Assembly (NCBI GenBank): GCA_013349825.1
Contig: DUYW01000016.1
Span: 1 to 35,908, forward strand
Source of the DNA: Gammaproteobacteria bacterium
GTDB taxonomy: Bacteria; Pseudomonadota; Gammaproteobacteria; GCF-002020875
Length of the DNA stretch: 35,908 nt
Reading direction: 5' to 3'
The notes under the pieces were generated by a model that was not told the origin of the DNA, searched no databases, and saw only the letters and a program-made list of their open reading frames with translations. The position numbers and the translations under genes are program-made. Shown here piece by piece: positions 1-7,915 of this stretch; position 1 is the first letter of the stretch; the number at the start of each line of letters is the position of its first letter.

Positions 1-1
1 A

Positions 2-106
2 TTGATACGGTTGAAGGGGAGTAATGATCTTACTTATACTGTTATGTTCAAGGTTTTGACTATTATCGGCAACTACGCGGTTAAATCCAACCATTTTATT
101 TCATGA
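2..106 (+). CDS. Possible C-terminal end of an upstream gene (partial)
   Basis: The second reading frame is open from the window edge to a TGA at 104-106 and gives 34 residues of ordinary composition (it contains GSNDLTYTVMFKVLTIIGNY). It could be the tail of a gene that begins outside the window. Another frame stops earlier, at 22-24, and could equally be the true gene end. Nothing here identifies a family, and an open stretch this short can arise by chance. Confidence 0.25.
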   Translation: MIRLKGSNDLTYTVMFKVLTIIGNYAVKSNHFIS

Positions 107-186
107 TGATCTTCCACTTGTTCTTCAAGGTATAGGGAGATATAGTTCATTAATAGAGCAGATTTTGATATTTCGAAGGAGTATTC

Positions 187-678
187 ATGCCGACGGCACA
201 AACAGTTACAGGTCATGCAGGTGGGGACCTGTATGGTACAAGCGTAGAAGACCAGTATCTGGTGTTTATGCTGGAGGGGAAACGGTATGGGATTGACCTG
301 ATAAAGGTTCAGGAGATTAAAGAGTGGGAAGAGCCGACTCCGATGCCTGGCACCGTATCTGAGGTGCGTGGGGTACTCAATTTACGTGGTGTTGTAGTGC
401 CAATTGTTGACATGCGCTTGCGCTTTAATCTGGGGGAAGCCAGTTTTACCCGTGAAACAGTCATAATCGTTACACTGATTCAGCAGCGTGCAGTGGGCTT
501 GGTGGTTGACTCTGTTTCTGATGTAATCTCTTTGACGGAGGGGCAGTTTAAGCCTTCTCCCAAGGTGGAGGGGTTTGATGCGCACCATATGAAGGGTATT
601 GCAGCACTGGCAGATGGTATGGTGATTTTGTTAAATGCAGATAACCTGCTTTCTGCTGAGGCTTTGGAGATCAGCTAA
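187..678 (+). CDS. cheW: CheW-family chemotaxis coupling protein (first of three)
   Basis: CheW is a cytoplasmic SH3-like adaptor that links chemoreceptors to the CheA kinase. The 163-residue product has an N-terminal extension of about 20 residues, then the CheW domain: YLVFMLEGKRYGIDL, VQEIKEWEEPTPMP, VRGVLNLRGVVVPIVDMRLRF and a late VVDSVSDVI. The NLRG and (I/V)VDMR segments are family hallmarks. The ATG at 187 follows AAGGAG at 176-181 with good spacing. It is the first gene of a cheW-cheY-cheA-parA set. It closely resembles the CheW at 24641, sharing the VQEIKxWExPT segment, and is less like the CheW at 23890. This suggests that the first and third CheW proteins serve the same type of array. 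Confidence 0.93.
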   Translation: MPTAQTVTGHAGGDLYGTSVEDQYLVFMLEGKRYGIDLIKVQEIKEWEEPTPMPGTVSEVRGVLNLRGVVVPIVDMRLRFNLGEASFTRETVIIVTLIQQRAVGLVVDSVSDVISLTEGQFKPSPKVEGFDAHHMKGIAALADGMVILLNADNLLSAEALEIS

Positions 679-752
679 TTCCATAAGGCACGTGTGGATA
701 GTAAAGAATAATTTTGACTTAGATAGATTTAACCTTGGAGTGAGAGAAGACG

Positions 753-1115
753 ATGGCGAAAATACTGATTGTGGATGACTCAGTCTCTATGAGACAAATG
801 GTTACCTTTACCCTGGAGGGGGTTGGTCATGAAGTAGATCAAGCTGAAGATGGTGTTGAAGCCCTGGAAAAGGCAAAAGCAAAACAGTATGAAATGGTCT
901 TAACGGATGTCAATATGCCAAATATGGATGGTATTGAGATGACGCGTCAGATGAGGCAGGTCGATGGTTATCAGTTTTTACCTATTTTGACGCTCACCAC
1001 TGAGGCAGCCGATGATAAGAAAATGGCGGGGCGTGATGCGGGTGCAACCGGATGGATTGTGAAACCATTCAGTCCTGATAAGTTGTTGGCAACCGTCAAC
1101 AAACTGTTGGGATAA
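753..1115 (+). CDS. cheY: CheY-type single-domain response regulator (first copy)
   Basis: A 120-residue receiver domain with no output domain. The acidic pair is D8/D9, the phospho-acceptor is D52 in LTDVNMPNMDG, the switch threonine is T82 and the conserved lysine is K104 in VKPF. Trp101 takes the place of the usual switch Tyr/Phe. It would be phosphorylated by the CheA encoded 111 bases downstream, and would then act on the flagellar switch or serve as a phosphate sink. It differs clearly from the CheY at 20693, which has the [12 protein letters not shown] sequence typical of the motor-binding CheY of polar-flagellated bacteria. The start is preceded by a TTGGAG-like ribosome site. Confidence 0.93.
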   Translation: MAKILIVDDSVSMRQMVTFTLEGVGHEVDQAEDGVEALEKAKAKQYEMVLTDVNMPNMDGIEMTRQMRQVDGYQFLPILTLTTEAADDKKMAGRDAGATGWIVKPFSPDKLLATVNKLLG

Positions 1116-1226
1116 TTTGCATTATCTGTAGTGGTGATAAAGCTGTATAGTTTAAAGATGAATAGATGCACTTGGGGGGCAGGTGTATCGCATAAAAAAT
1201 GGACTGTTTTTAGGAGATCATGATAG

Positions 1227-3305
1227 ATGGCTATTGATATGGAGCAATTTCGTCAGGTCTACCTGGAGGAGAGTTTCGAAGGACTTGAAATTATGGAGTC
1301 CGGTTTGTTGGAGCTGGATCCAGGCAAGGCCGATTCGGAGGAGATTAATACCATCTTTCGTGCGGCCCACTCAATCAAAGGAGGGAGTGCAACCTTTGGT
1401 TTTGAAGAGGTCACCGGTTTTACCCATATTATGGAGACACTGCTCGATCAGATGCGTTCTGAAGAGCGGGATGTTACGCCGGAGGTCGTTGATCTGTTAT
1501 TGAGTTCAGTGGACTGTCTGCATGGGATGTTTGTTGATCTCAAGGCCGGCGATCCTATCAATGAAGAGCGTGTCGCTGCAGTACAACAGGATCTTGAGAG
1601 GGTGTTGGGGCAAGAGAGCAGTGTAGAGACTGTAGCTGCCGAGATTGAGCAGGTAACGGTTGCAGCAGCAGAGGGGTGGGGAATTAAATTTACCCCCTAT
1701 CCTGGAATGTTGCGAACGGGTAATGAGCCACTGCGTATTTTTCGGGCACTCAGAGAGTTGGGTGAGCTTGAGGTGGTGGTTGATCGTGATGAAATTACAG
1801 TACTGGAGACCCATACACCGGAAGACTGTATGGTTGGTTGGCACCTGACCCTTAAGGGTGGGGCATCTCGTGATGAAATTGACGAAGTGTTTGAGTGGGT
1901 TGAGGATGACTGTGATTTAGAGATTACTGCACTGGCTTCTGAGGTAGCCTCTGTTGAGGTGGCCACAGTGACAAAAGCCACTCAGTCAGCCAGTTCTGCA
2001 AAAGCTGTAGCATCAGCCAGTCGAACCAAAGGGGATGGGCGTAAGAAAGGAGGAGGTAAACAGCAGAGCTCCTCCATTCGGGTTGCTATTGAGAAAGTGG
2101 ACGGTCTGGTTGATATGATTGGAGAGCTGGTGATTACCCAATCCATGTTGAGTCAGATCGGAGAGAACTTCTCTGTCGATATGATTGAACGTATGCGTGA
2201 AGGCTTAGCACAACTGGAGCGTAATACGCGTGAACTGCAAGAGAGTGTAATGCAGATTCGTATGTTGCCCATCAGTTTTGCCTTTAATCGCTTTCCTCGA
2301 GTAGTGCATGATCTGAGTCAGACGCTCGGTAAGAAGGTTGAGCTGGTTGTCAGTGGTGAAGGAACAGAACTGGATAAGACGGTGCTCGAGCAAATTGGTG
2401 ATCCTTTGATTCATCTGGTTAGAAATTCAATTGACCACGGTATTGAACTGCCAGAAGAGCGTATTGCGAAAGGGAAGCCTGAATTTGGTACGGTAAAACT
2501 CAATGCCTTCCATCAGGGAGGCAATATTGTCATTGAAGTTACGGATGATGGTGCCGGACTCGATCGTGGAGCTATTATTAACAAAGCGGTCTCGCAGGGG
2601 CTGATTGATGAGAGTGAAGAGTTACCGGATGCAGAGGTGTTTGATCTGTTATTTAGACCCGGTTTCTCTACTGCCAAAGAGGTTACAGATGTTTCCGGGC
2701 GTGGCGTTGGCATGGATGTGGTTCGCAGAAATGTACGTACTCTGGGTGGTAACGTTGAGGTCACTTCTAATCCAGGCGTAGGGTCCACGTTCATGGTGCG
2801 CCTGCCATTAACGTTAGCAATATTGGATGGACAGCTGCTACGAATTGGCAATGAGATTTTTATTATCCCTTTGGTATCGATTATCGAGTCGATTCAGGTC
2901 AATATGGATTTCGTTAACTCTATTGCACACCAGGCAGAAGTTTATAAGTTACGTGAAGAGTATCTACCCATCGTACGCTTACATCAACGTCTGCAGCTGG
3001 AGGATTGTAATAAAAATCTTGAAGAGGGATTGTTGGTTGTTGTAGAGGCAGATGGTAAACGTGCCGCCCTGATGGTAGATGATCTTCTTGGACAGCAACA
3101 GGTGGTTATCAAGAGCCTGGAGACAAATTTCCATAAGATGAGAGGGCTCTCTGGAGCAACAATTTTAGGGGATGGTACGGTTGCCCTGATTTTAGATGTT
3201 ACAGATTTGATGAATGATGGTTCGATATCTTCAGATAACCATGGAGTGGGAGGAGTGGCTGGGCATGAGAACATGGGGCAGCATGGCTCTTCAGCCATTC
3301 ACTGA
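1227..3305 (+). CDS. cheA: Chemotaxis histidine kinase CheA (first copy)
   Basis: A 692-residue CheA with complete domain order. The HPt (P1) domain covers about residues 1-125, with phospho-acceptor His48 in AAHSIKGGS. A P2-like folded segment lies at about 151-236 (GWGIKF to CDLEITAL). A linker rich in Ala, Ser and Lys follows. The P3 dimerisation domain starts near 283 (IRVAIEKVDGLVDMIGELV). The P4 ATPase has an N-box near 397 (HLVRNSIDHG), DDGAGLD and GRGVGMDVV. The P5 CheW-like domain begins near LAILDGQLLRIG. It autophosphorylates and passes phosphate to CheY and CheB. An AGGAG lies at 1211-1215, about 11 bases before the ATG. Its stop overlaps the start of the parA gene by one base (TGATG), which argues for co-translation. 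Confidence 0.95.
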   Translation: MAIDMEQFRQVYLEESFEGLEIMESGLLELDPGKADSEEINTIFRAAHSIKGGSATFGFEEVTGFTHIMETLLDQMRSEERDVTPEVVDLLLSSVDCLHGMFVDLKAGDPINEERVAAVQQDLERVLGQESSVETVAAEIEQVTVAAAEGWGIKFTPYPGMLRTGNEPLRIFRALRELGELEVVVDRDEITVLETHTPEDCMVGWHLTLKGGASRDEIDEVFEWVEDDCDLEITALASEVASVEVATVTKATQSASSAKAVASASRTKGDGRKKGGGKQQSSSIRVAIEKVDGLVDMIGELVITQSMLSQIGENFSVDMIERMREGLAQLERNTRELQESVMQIRMLPISFAFNRFPRVVHDLSQTLGKKVELVVSGEGTELDKTVLEQIGDPLIHLVRNSIDHGIELPEERIAKGKPEFGTVKLNAFHQGGNIVIEVTDDGAGLDRGAIINKAVSQGLIDESEELPDAEVFDLLFRPGFSTAKEVTDVSGRGVGMDVVRRNVRTLGGNVEVTSNPGVGSTFMVRLPLTLAILDGQLLRIGNEIFIIPLVSIIESIQVNMDFVNSIAHQAEVYKLREEYLPIVRLHQRLQLEDCNKNLEEGLLVVVEADGKRAALMVDDLLGQQQVVIKSLETNFHKMRGLSGATILGDGTVALILDVTDLMNDGSISSDNHGVGGVAGHENMGQHGSSAIH

Positions 3306-4069
3306 TGCGTCGAATTGCGGTTGTAAACCAGAAAGGGGGGGTTGGTAAAACAACCCTGACAGGGAATCTTGCATATGCCCTGACAAGGCTTGGAAAGCGG
3401 GTGTTATTGATTGATATGGATCCCCAGTCACACTTGGCAGCCAGTCTGGGGGTGGTAGAGCGCGGTCTTTCAGGAATGGATCGAGTTTTAATGCATCAGG
3501 AATCTTTGGGGGCGCATGCTATTCTGGTTCGGGACAACCTTAATCTGATTCCTGCAGGCAGTCAATTGGGGCAGCTTGAAGAGCAGGCGGGGCAGAGCAC
3601 AGGGGGTAGTTGGTCGGGTACTTTGTTAAAAGAAGCGTTAGAGAAATCAGCAGTTGAGAGTGATTTTGTGCTGATTGATGCACCACCCTCGTCTGGTTTG
3701 CTGGTGGTTAATATTCTCTACGCAGCAGATGAAGTGTTGGTACCGGTGACTGGTGACTATCTGGGGTTGCAAGGGCTCTCTTATTTGATCGGGACGTTGA
3801 AAAAATTTGAGCAGTCTCTGGGACACCAGTTAGAGCGTAAGTTTGTGATGTCACGTTTCCAGAAACGGCGTCGTCTTGCCAGAGAGGTTAGAGAAAAGGT
3901 GCAGAGCTATTTCCCGGGGGAATTACTTAAAACACCGATTCGAGAGTGTGATGCCTTGGCAGAGGCGCCTGGCTTTGGCAAAAGTGTCATAGAGTATCGT
4001 TGGCATGCGCCAGGCGCCAGAGACTTTAAGTCACTGGCTAAGGATTTGATTTATGAACGTACCTATTAG
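3305..4069 (+). CDS. ParA/Soj-family ATPase of the chemotaxis operon
   Basis: A 254-residue ATPase with the deviant Walker A motif KGGVGKTT (K10, K15, T16), the LLIDMDPQSHL segment and the switch DAPPS. These define the ParA/MinD superfamily. ParA homologues within che operons (ParC in Vibrio, PpfA in Rhodobacter) place chemoreceptor arrays at the pole or split them between daughter cells. That role is inferred here from the one-base overlap with the preceding cheA. No ParB-like gene or evident parS cluster is present, which argues against a chromosome-partitioning ParA. FleN, another member of the superfamily, is encoded separately at 19110 and controls flagellar number. Confidence 0.88.
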   Translation: MRRIAVVNQKGGVGKTTLTGNLAYALTRLGKRVLLIDMDPQSHLAASLGVVERGLSGMDRVLMHQESLGAHAILVRDNLNLIPAGSQLGQLEEQAGQSTGGSWSGTLLKEALEKSAVESDFVLIDAPPSSGLLVVNILYAADEVLVPVTGDYLGLQGLSYLIGTLKKFEQSLGHQLERKFVMSRFQKRRRLAREVREKVQSYFPGELLKTPIRECDALAEAPGFGKSVIEYRWHAPGARDFKSLAKDLIYERTY

Positions 4070-4126
4070 AAGTGTCTTAGAGGCGAGCTGGTTTATTAAG
4101 CTGAAGATTCAGGAGGTCAGAGAGTT

Positions 4127-4681
4127 ATGAGCAGTAGTGATATGATCGGACATGATCCATTGGCATGGATTAAAGAGGAACCGGAGGAGACAGCTGATAG
4201 CGCAGCAGTTAAAACTGCGACAGATAAAATTGTCCCCTCTGTAGAGACTCCCGCACAAGTGCTTATTGAAGAGAGTGCAGCGGTGGTAGAAGAGACGGCT
4301 AATGCACTGCCGCTGGTTTCAGAGACAGCAGTTGTAGTAGAGGCAGCGGAGGAAGCAGAAGTGGTCGTAGAGCCCGAACCAGTTCAGGTTGCTGCAAGCG
4401 TGGACTCTGGGAGGTTTAGCTTAGGGGAGCAGTTGGTGATCTCAACGGTTGGGAAGTTACGGGCTGAGTGGATGGACCAAATTATGGCGGATACCGAATC
4501 CCCGGTAGTTTTGGATGGTGGAGAGGTGCAGTCGATTGATACTGCGGGGTTACAGTTGGTGGTGGCATTGATTCGGGAGTTGGGAGAAGATGGCGTCTCC
4601 TGGCAATGGAGCGCATCTTCTGACACACTAAAGAGCAGCGCGGAACAACTCGGTATGAGTAAGATGTTATCTCTTGCCTAG
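4127..4681 (+). CDS. STAS-domain protein with a long acidic N-terminal extension
   Basis: A 184-residue protein in two parts. Residues 1 to about 95 are rich in Glu, Val and Ala and probably disordered; they start with a short conserved-looking HDPLAWIKEE segment. Residues 97-184 form a STAS domain (anti-sigma-factor antagonist fold) with the signature DTAGLQLVVALIREL. In SpoIIAA-type proteins the equivalent loop carries a regulatory phospho-serine; here the position reads Thr-Ala. STAS genes occur in some che operons, but their role there is not settled. An AGGAGGT site about 10 bases before the ATG gives strong translation. The gene lies between parA and the CheZ-like gene, so a role in array positioning or signal termination is plausible but unproven. 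Confidence 0.8.
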   Translation: MSSSDMIGHDPLAWIKEEPEETADSAAVKTATDKIVPSVETPAQVLIEESAAVVEETANALPLVSETAVVVEAAEEAEVVVEPEPVQVAASVDSGRFSLGEQLVISTVGKLRAEWMDQIMADTESPVVLDGGEVQSIDTAGLQLVVALIRELGEDGVSWQWSASSDTLKSSAEQLGMSKMLSLA

Positions 4682-4770
4682 GCGGGAATAGAAGTCGTAG
4701 CGAGGGGAAGCTGATTTGAGACAGATTTTAAATAATGTTGTAGGTCATTTAATGGAAAGTAGATAGAACT

Positions 4771-5355
4771 ATGGAGCAGCAAGAAAATAGTGGTAACGAC
4801 CATTCCCTTGGGTGGAAAGAGTTACAGGACACTGTTCTAACATTAAATCTGGCGGTTGCACAGATTGAGATGTCTATGAAGGATGGAAATCACTCAGTCT
4901 CTACCTTGATTGACTCTTTTACAGGGCTCTCTGGGTGTGTACAGGTCATTGAGAGTGCAAGCTCAGAAATTCCAGACCGGCCCGAACCGACCACAGACTG
5001 TCGCTCTATTCGTGAAACGGTTCAGACCAATGTTGATATCGTCTCAGAGAAAGTGGGAGCTGCCATTGTTGCGTTCCAGTTTTATGATAAATTGACACAG
5101 CGTTTGTCACATGTGAGCAGCAGTCTGGTGGCGCTTGCCGAGATCGTCTCAAATGAGGGTGAAACAGCCTCACATGAGGAGTGGCACCACTTGAGAGAGC
5201 AGATTCGTGATACTTACAGCATGGTGGATGAGGCCAGCATGTTTGAAGCTATTATGCAGGGAGAAGATATTCATGCCGCTATTCAACAGGCAAGCCAGAA
5301 CAAATTAAGGCCGGTAGATGAAGTTGATAATTCAGGTGAGGTTGATCTGTTCTAA
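4771..5355 (+). CDS. CheZ-like putative CheY-P phosphatase
   Basis: A 194-residue, mainly helical protein that I could not place in a named family with certainty. Residues 101-115 read AFQFYDKLTQRLSHV, which aligns with the catalytic helix of CheZ (in the CheZ of this window, QSFQDLSGQ). D106 and Q110 keep the DxxxQ spacing that CheZ needs to position water and contact CheY. The region before it is helical, as expected for the CheZ four-helix hairpin, and the C-terminus is a short acidic tail ending GEVDLF. It is shorter than the CheZ encoded at 21107. It sits between the STAS gene and the receptor gene. A CheZ-type function on the first CheY is inferred from motif and context; an unrelated helical scaffold remains possible. 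Confidence 0.55.
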   Translation: MEQQENSGNDHSLGWKELQDTVLTLNLAVAQIEMSMKDGNHSVSTLIDSFTGLSGCVQVIESASSEIPDRPEPTTDCRSIRETVQTNVDIVSEKVGAAIVAFQFYDKLTQRLSHVSSSLVALAEIVSNEGETASHEEWHHLREQIRDTYSMVDEASMFEAIMQGEDIHAAIQQASQNKLRPVDEVDNSGEVDLF

Positions 5356-5396
5356 CGACTGTCAGTCGTATTGTGAGAAGGCTGTGTGCTTAATTC

Positions 5397-5419
5397 CTGT
5401 ATAGAATTCTGTATAGAAT
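5397..5419 (+). repeat. Two direct copies of CTGTATAGAAT upstream of the receptor gene
   Basis: The 11-base sequence CTGTATAGAAT occurs at 5397-5407 and again at 5409-5419, a 12-base period. It lies in the 141-base gap before the receptor gene. A 6-base stem, ACGACT/AGTCGT, at 5355-5369 precedes it without a T run. Direct repeats about one helical turn apart can be regulator sites, but no known operator is recognised. Confidence 0.5.
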
Positions 5420-5496
5420 GTATTGGATCTACGGTAAGCTTGAGCTAAGGTTTTGTTGGGGAGTAGTTAAGAAAAATTTCAATAAAGGAGAGGAGC

Positions 5497-7782
5497 ATGG
5501 GGGGATTTATAAATAACATATCAATTGCCAAGAGAATTGCCATCGGATTCGGGTTGATTCTTCTTTTGGCGGGGGTAGGTGGGGGGACTGTTCTGTTCAA
5601 GATGAATGAGTTGAGTAGCCATCTGAGCGATATTGTGGGTAACTATAATGTCAAGATTCAGCTCGCAACCGATGTACGGGATGAGGGGCGCAAACGGGCT
5701 GAATCTATTCGTGATATGTTATTGACCACAGATGAGGATAAGTTGATACTCTACAAGGCCGATTTTGATCGTTCGGTAGAACTCTATAGTGCCTTGATTC
5801 TGCAGCTGGATGAGCGGATCTCTGATGAACAAGAGGGGGCCTTGATGGATCGGATTCGCAAGAGTTCAGCAGCAACTTTCCCTGTAATGAATGTAATGAT
5901 GCAGAATATCCTCGATGGCATTGGAGAGGACTCGATTGAGACGTTGCAGAGTGAGGGGGCAGCGCTGCAGTCTGAGTTGCTCAGTGCACTGAATGAGTTT
6001 GTGATACTAGGGCAAGATCGTATCAACGAGGGTAGTGCTAAAGCAGAGCAGGCTGCTAAGGATAGCTTTATCGTTGTGCTTTCAGTCAGTGGTTTGATCT
6101 TTGTCTTTATTCTGCTGGTTTGGTACCTGTTATCTCGCTCTATGACGATTCCCCTGCAAGGGATTGTAAGGTTGATGCAGGAGTTACGAGAGAGTGGAGA
6201 TTTTTCAGTCCGCTGTAAAGATTATGGCAAGAGTGAACTGGGACAGGTGGCACTTGGTTTTAATGAGCTGATGGACTCATTGCAAGTTAATATTGATGCT
6301 ATTCGCCAGGGTATGAGGGAGGTGGCAAATGGTGATTTGAGTGCTCGAATTGAGTCGGATGCCAAAGGAGATCTTGCAGAGCTGCGGGATAGTATTAATG
6401 GGACAGTAGATGAACTGAATGATACGGTAAATGCAATTCGTGAAATCATGCAGAATGTGGCGTTGGGGAATTTTGATCGGCTGGTTGAAAGTGATGCTAA
6501 AGGAGACCTTGCTGATCTGAGCGTCAATGTAAATGATAGTATCTCCAGTTTAAATACAGCCATTAGTAGTATTGACGAGGTTATGGGTGCGGTTGCAAAG
6601 GGAGACTTCTCTGTCCGGGTTGAGGTAGCGCTCTCGGGTGATCTTGCCGGACTGAGAAGCCACCTGAACAAGTCGTTGGATGCGCTCAGTGAAGCATTGG
6701 ATGACTCGGTTGAGGTTGCAGTGGCCCAGTCAGAGGGGGATCTCTCTTCCCGCATTAATGGAAACCATGAAGGGCAACTCGGTGTGTTGCAGGGGGCCAT
6801 TAATGCCTCTCAGGACAAGGTCTCCGGTGCCATTAGCGAAATTACCAAGTCTGCTGTCACCGTGGCAGATGCAGGTGAACAGATTTACCGTACCAGTTCT
6901 GACTTGAGTCAGCGTACTCAGGAGCAGGCTGCCTCAATTGAGGAGACAGCAGCCAGTATGGAAGAGATGACCGCTTCTGTGAAGCAGAACTCAGACAACG
7001 CCGGGCAGGCTGATCAGTTGGCAATCAATGCGAGAGATCTGGCTGAAGGGGGTGGCTCAGTGATGGATCGTGCCACTACAGCAATGAATGCTATTTCAGT
7101 CTCGAGTCAAAAAATCTCGGATATTATTGATGTCATTGATGGAATTGCATTCCAGACTAATCTTTTGGCACTGAATGCTGCAGTAGAGGCTGCAAGAGCC
7201 GGTGAGCAGGGGCGAGGCTTTGCAGTTGTTGCGGGTGAGGTGCGTACCTTGGCGCAGCGTAGTGCAGATGCAGCTAAAGAGATTTCAACGCTTATTGCAG
7301 ATAGTGCAGACAAGGTCAAAGAGGGTACCGTGCTGGTGGATGAAGCGGGACACTCGCTGCAGGAAATTGTACATAGCATCAAAAAGGTGAGTGACATTGT
7401 TGCCGAAATTGCAGCGGCAAGTGCAGAGCAGACGACCGGTATTGAGCAGGTGAATAATGCGATAGCACAAATGGAGTCTCTGACTCAGGATAATGTCTCT
7501 CTGGTTGAGCGGGCCGCTTCAGCGAGTGAGTCGATGAGTCAGCAGGCAGCAGGAATGAAAGGGTTGGTTTCATTCTTTACTGTGGATGGGCTGGATATCT
7601 CTAGTGGTGCATCCACCGCTGAAGATAGCTCTTCGTTTGCCGACTCGACAACGGCTCAAAATGATGTGGAAGTTTTGTCACCATCACCATCACCATCACC
7701 ATCACCATCAACTGCGTCTGCCGCCCCGGCACTTGTCTCAGCGGCAACAGCCGCAGGTGATACAGAGTGGGCAGAATTTTAA
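5497..7782 (+). CDS. Transmembrane methyl-accepting chemotaxis receptor with a HAMP-like array
   Basis: A 761-residue receptor. TM1 lies at about 13-34 and a helical periplasmic domain at about 35-188, without an obvious ligand pocket (4HB type by length). TM2 is at 191-212. Next come five HAMP-like units with G-D/N at 234, 279, 324, 369 and 414. The cytoplasmic hairpin follows, with adaptation region ([17 protein letters not shown]) and tip [28 protein letters not shown], which matches the Tsr class. Residues 728-738 are a Ser-Pro repeat linker. The last five residues, EWAEF, fit the xWxxF tether for CheR and CheB. AAGGAG precedes the ATG. It is the only receptor in the window and closes the first che operon. 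Confidence 0.95.
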   Translation: MGGFINNISIAKRIAIGFGLILLLAGVGGGTVLFKMNELSSHLSDIVGNYNVKIQLATDVRDEGRKRAESIRDMLLTTDEDKLILYKADFDRSVELYSALILQLDERISDEQEGALMDRIRKSSAATFPVMNVMMQNILDGIGEDSIETLQSEGAALQSELLSALNEFVILGQDRINEGSAKAEQAAKDSFIVVLSVSGLIFVFILLVWYLLSRSMTIPLQGIVRLMQELRESGDFSVRCKDYGKSELGQVALGFNELMDSLQVNIDAIRQGMREVANGDLSARIESDAKGDLAELRDSINGTVDELNDTVNAIREIMQNVALGNFDRLVESDAKGDLADLSVNVNDSISSLNTAISSIDEVMGAVAKGDFSVRVEVALSGDLAGLRSHLNKSLDALSEALDDSVEVAVAQSEGDLSSRINGNHEGQLGVLQGAINASQDKVSGAISEITKSAVTVADAGEQIYRTSSDLSQRTQEQAASIEETAASMEEMTASVKQNSDNAGQADQLAINARDLAEGGGSVMDRATTAMNAISVSSQKISDIIDVIDGIAFQTNLLALNAAVEAARAGEQGRGFAVVAGEVRTLAQRSADAAKEISTLIADSADKVKEGTVLVDEAGHSLQEIVHSIKKVSDIVAEIAAASAEQTTGIEQVNNAIAQMESLTQDNVSLVERAASASESMSQQAAGMKGLVSFFTVDGLDISSGASTAEDSSSFADSTTAQNDVEVLSPSPSPSPSPSTASAAPALVSAATAAGDTEWAEF
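7678..7710 (+). repeat. Hexanucleotide tandem repeat (TCACCA) x5.5 inside the receptor gene
   Basis: The unit TCACCA is repeated five times plus a final TCA. In frame it encodes alternating Ser-Pro near the receptor C-terminus. The unit is six bases, so slippage would change linker length by two residues without shifting the frame. Confidence 0.95.
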
Positions 7783-7812
7783 CAGACGGAGTGCGGAGAG
7801 TGTTGCTGTAAC

Positions 7813-7841
7813 AAACAGGGTGCCTGGAGCACCCTGTTTTT
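7813..7841 (+). terminator. Rho-independent terminator after the receptor gene
   Basis: A perfect 11-base inverted repeat, AAACAGGGTGC (7813-7823) and GCACCCTGTTT (7829-7839), encloses the 5-base loop CTGGA and runs into a T tract. It sits 30 bases after the receptor stop and separates the first chemotaxis operon from motAB. Confidence 0.93.
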
Positions 7842-7915
7842 ATTGTGGCAGAAAATAAGTAAAAATTTATGGTAGAGTCTGTGACTGTTTTTGAGAATCG
7901 ATGTAACATTCAACT

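Noticed and set aside
679..752. A possible sigma-28 promoter (TAAAG followed by GATA) before the first cheY
   Set aside because: The two elements are about two bases closer than the FliA consensus spacing allows, and the GCC of the -10 is absent.
6222..6800. A 192-residue antisense open frame in the receptor gene
   Set aside because: It is Ser rich and complementary to the HAMP-like array, with no family likeness or ribosome site.
7586..7858. An open frame with ten consecutive His codons
   Set aside because: It is the +1 reading of the TCACCA repeat inside the receptor gene. The receptor frame is fully conserved, so this frame is a shadow.
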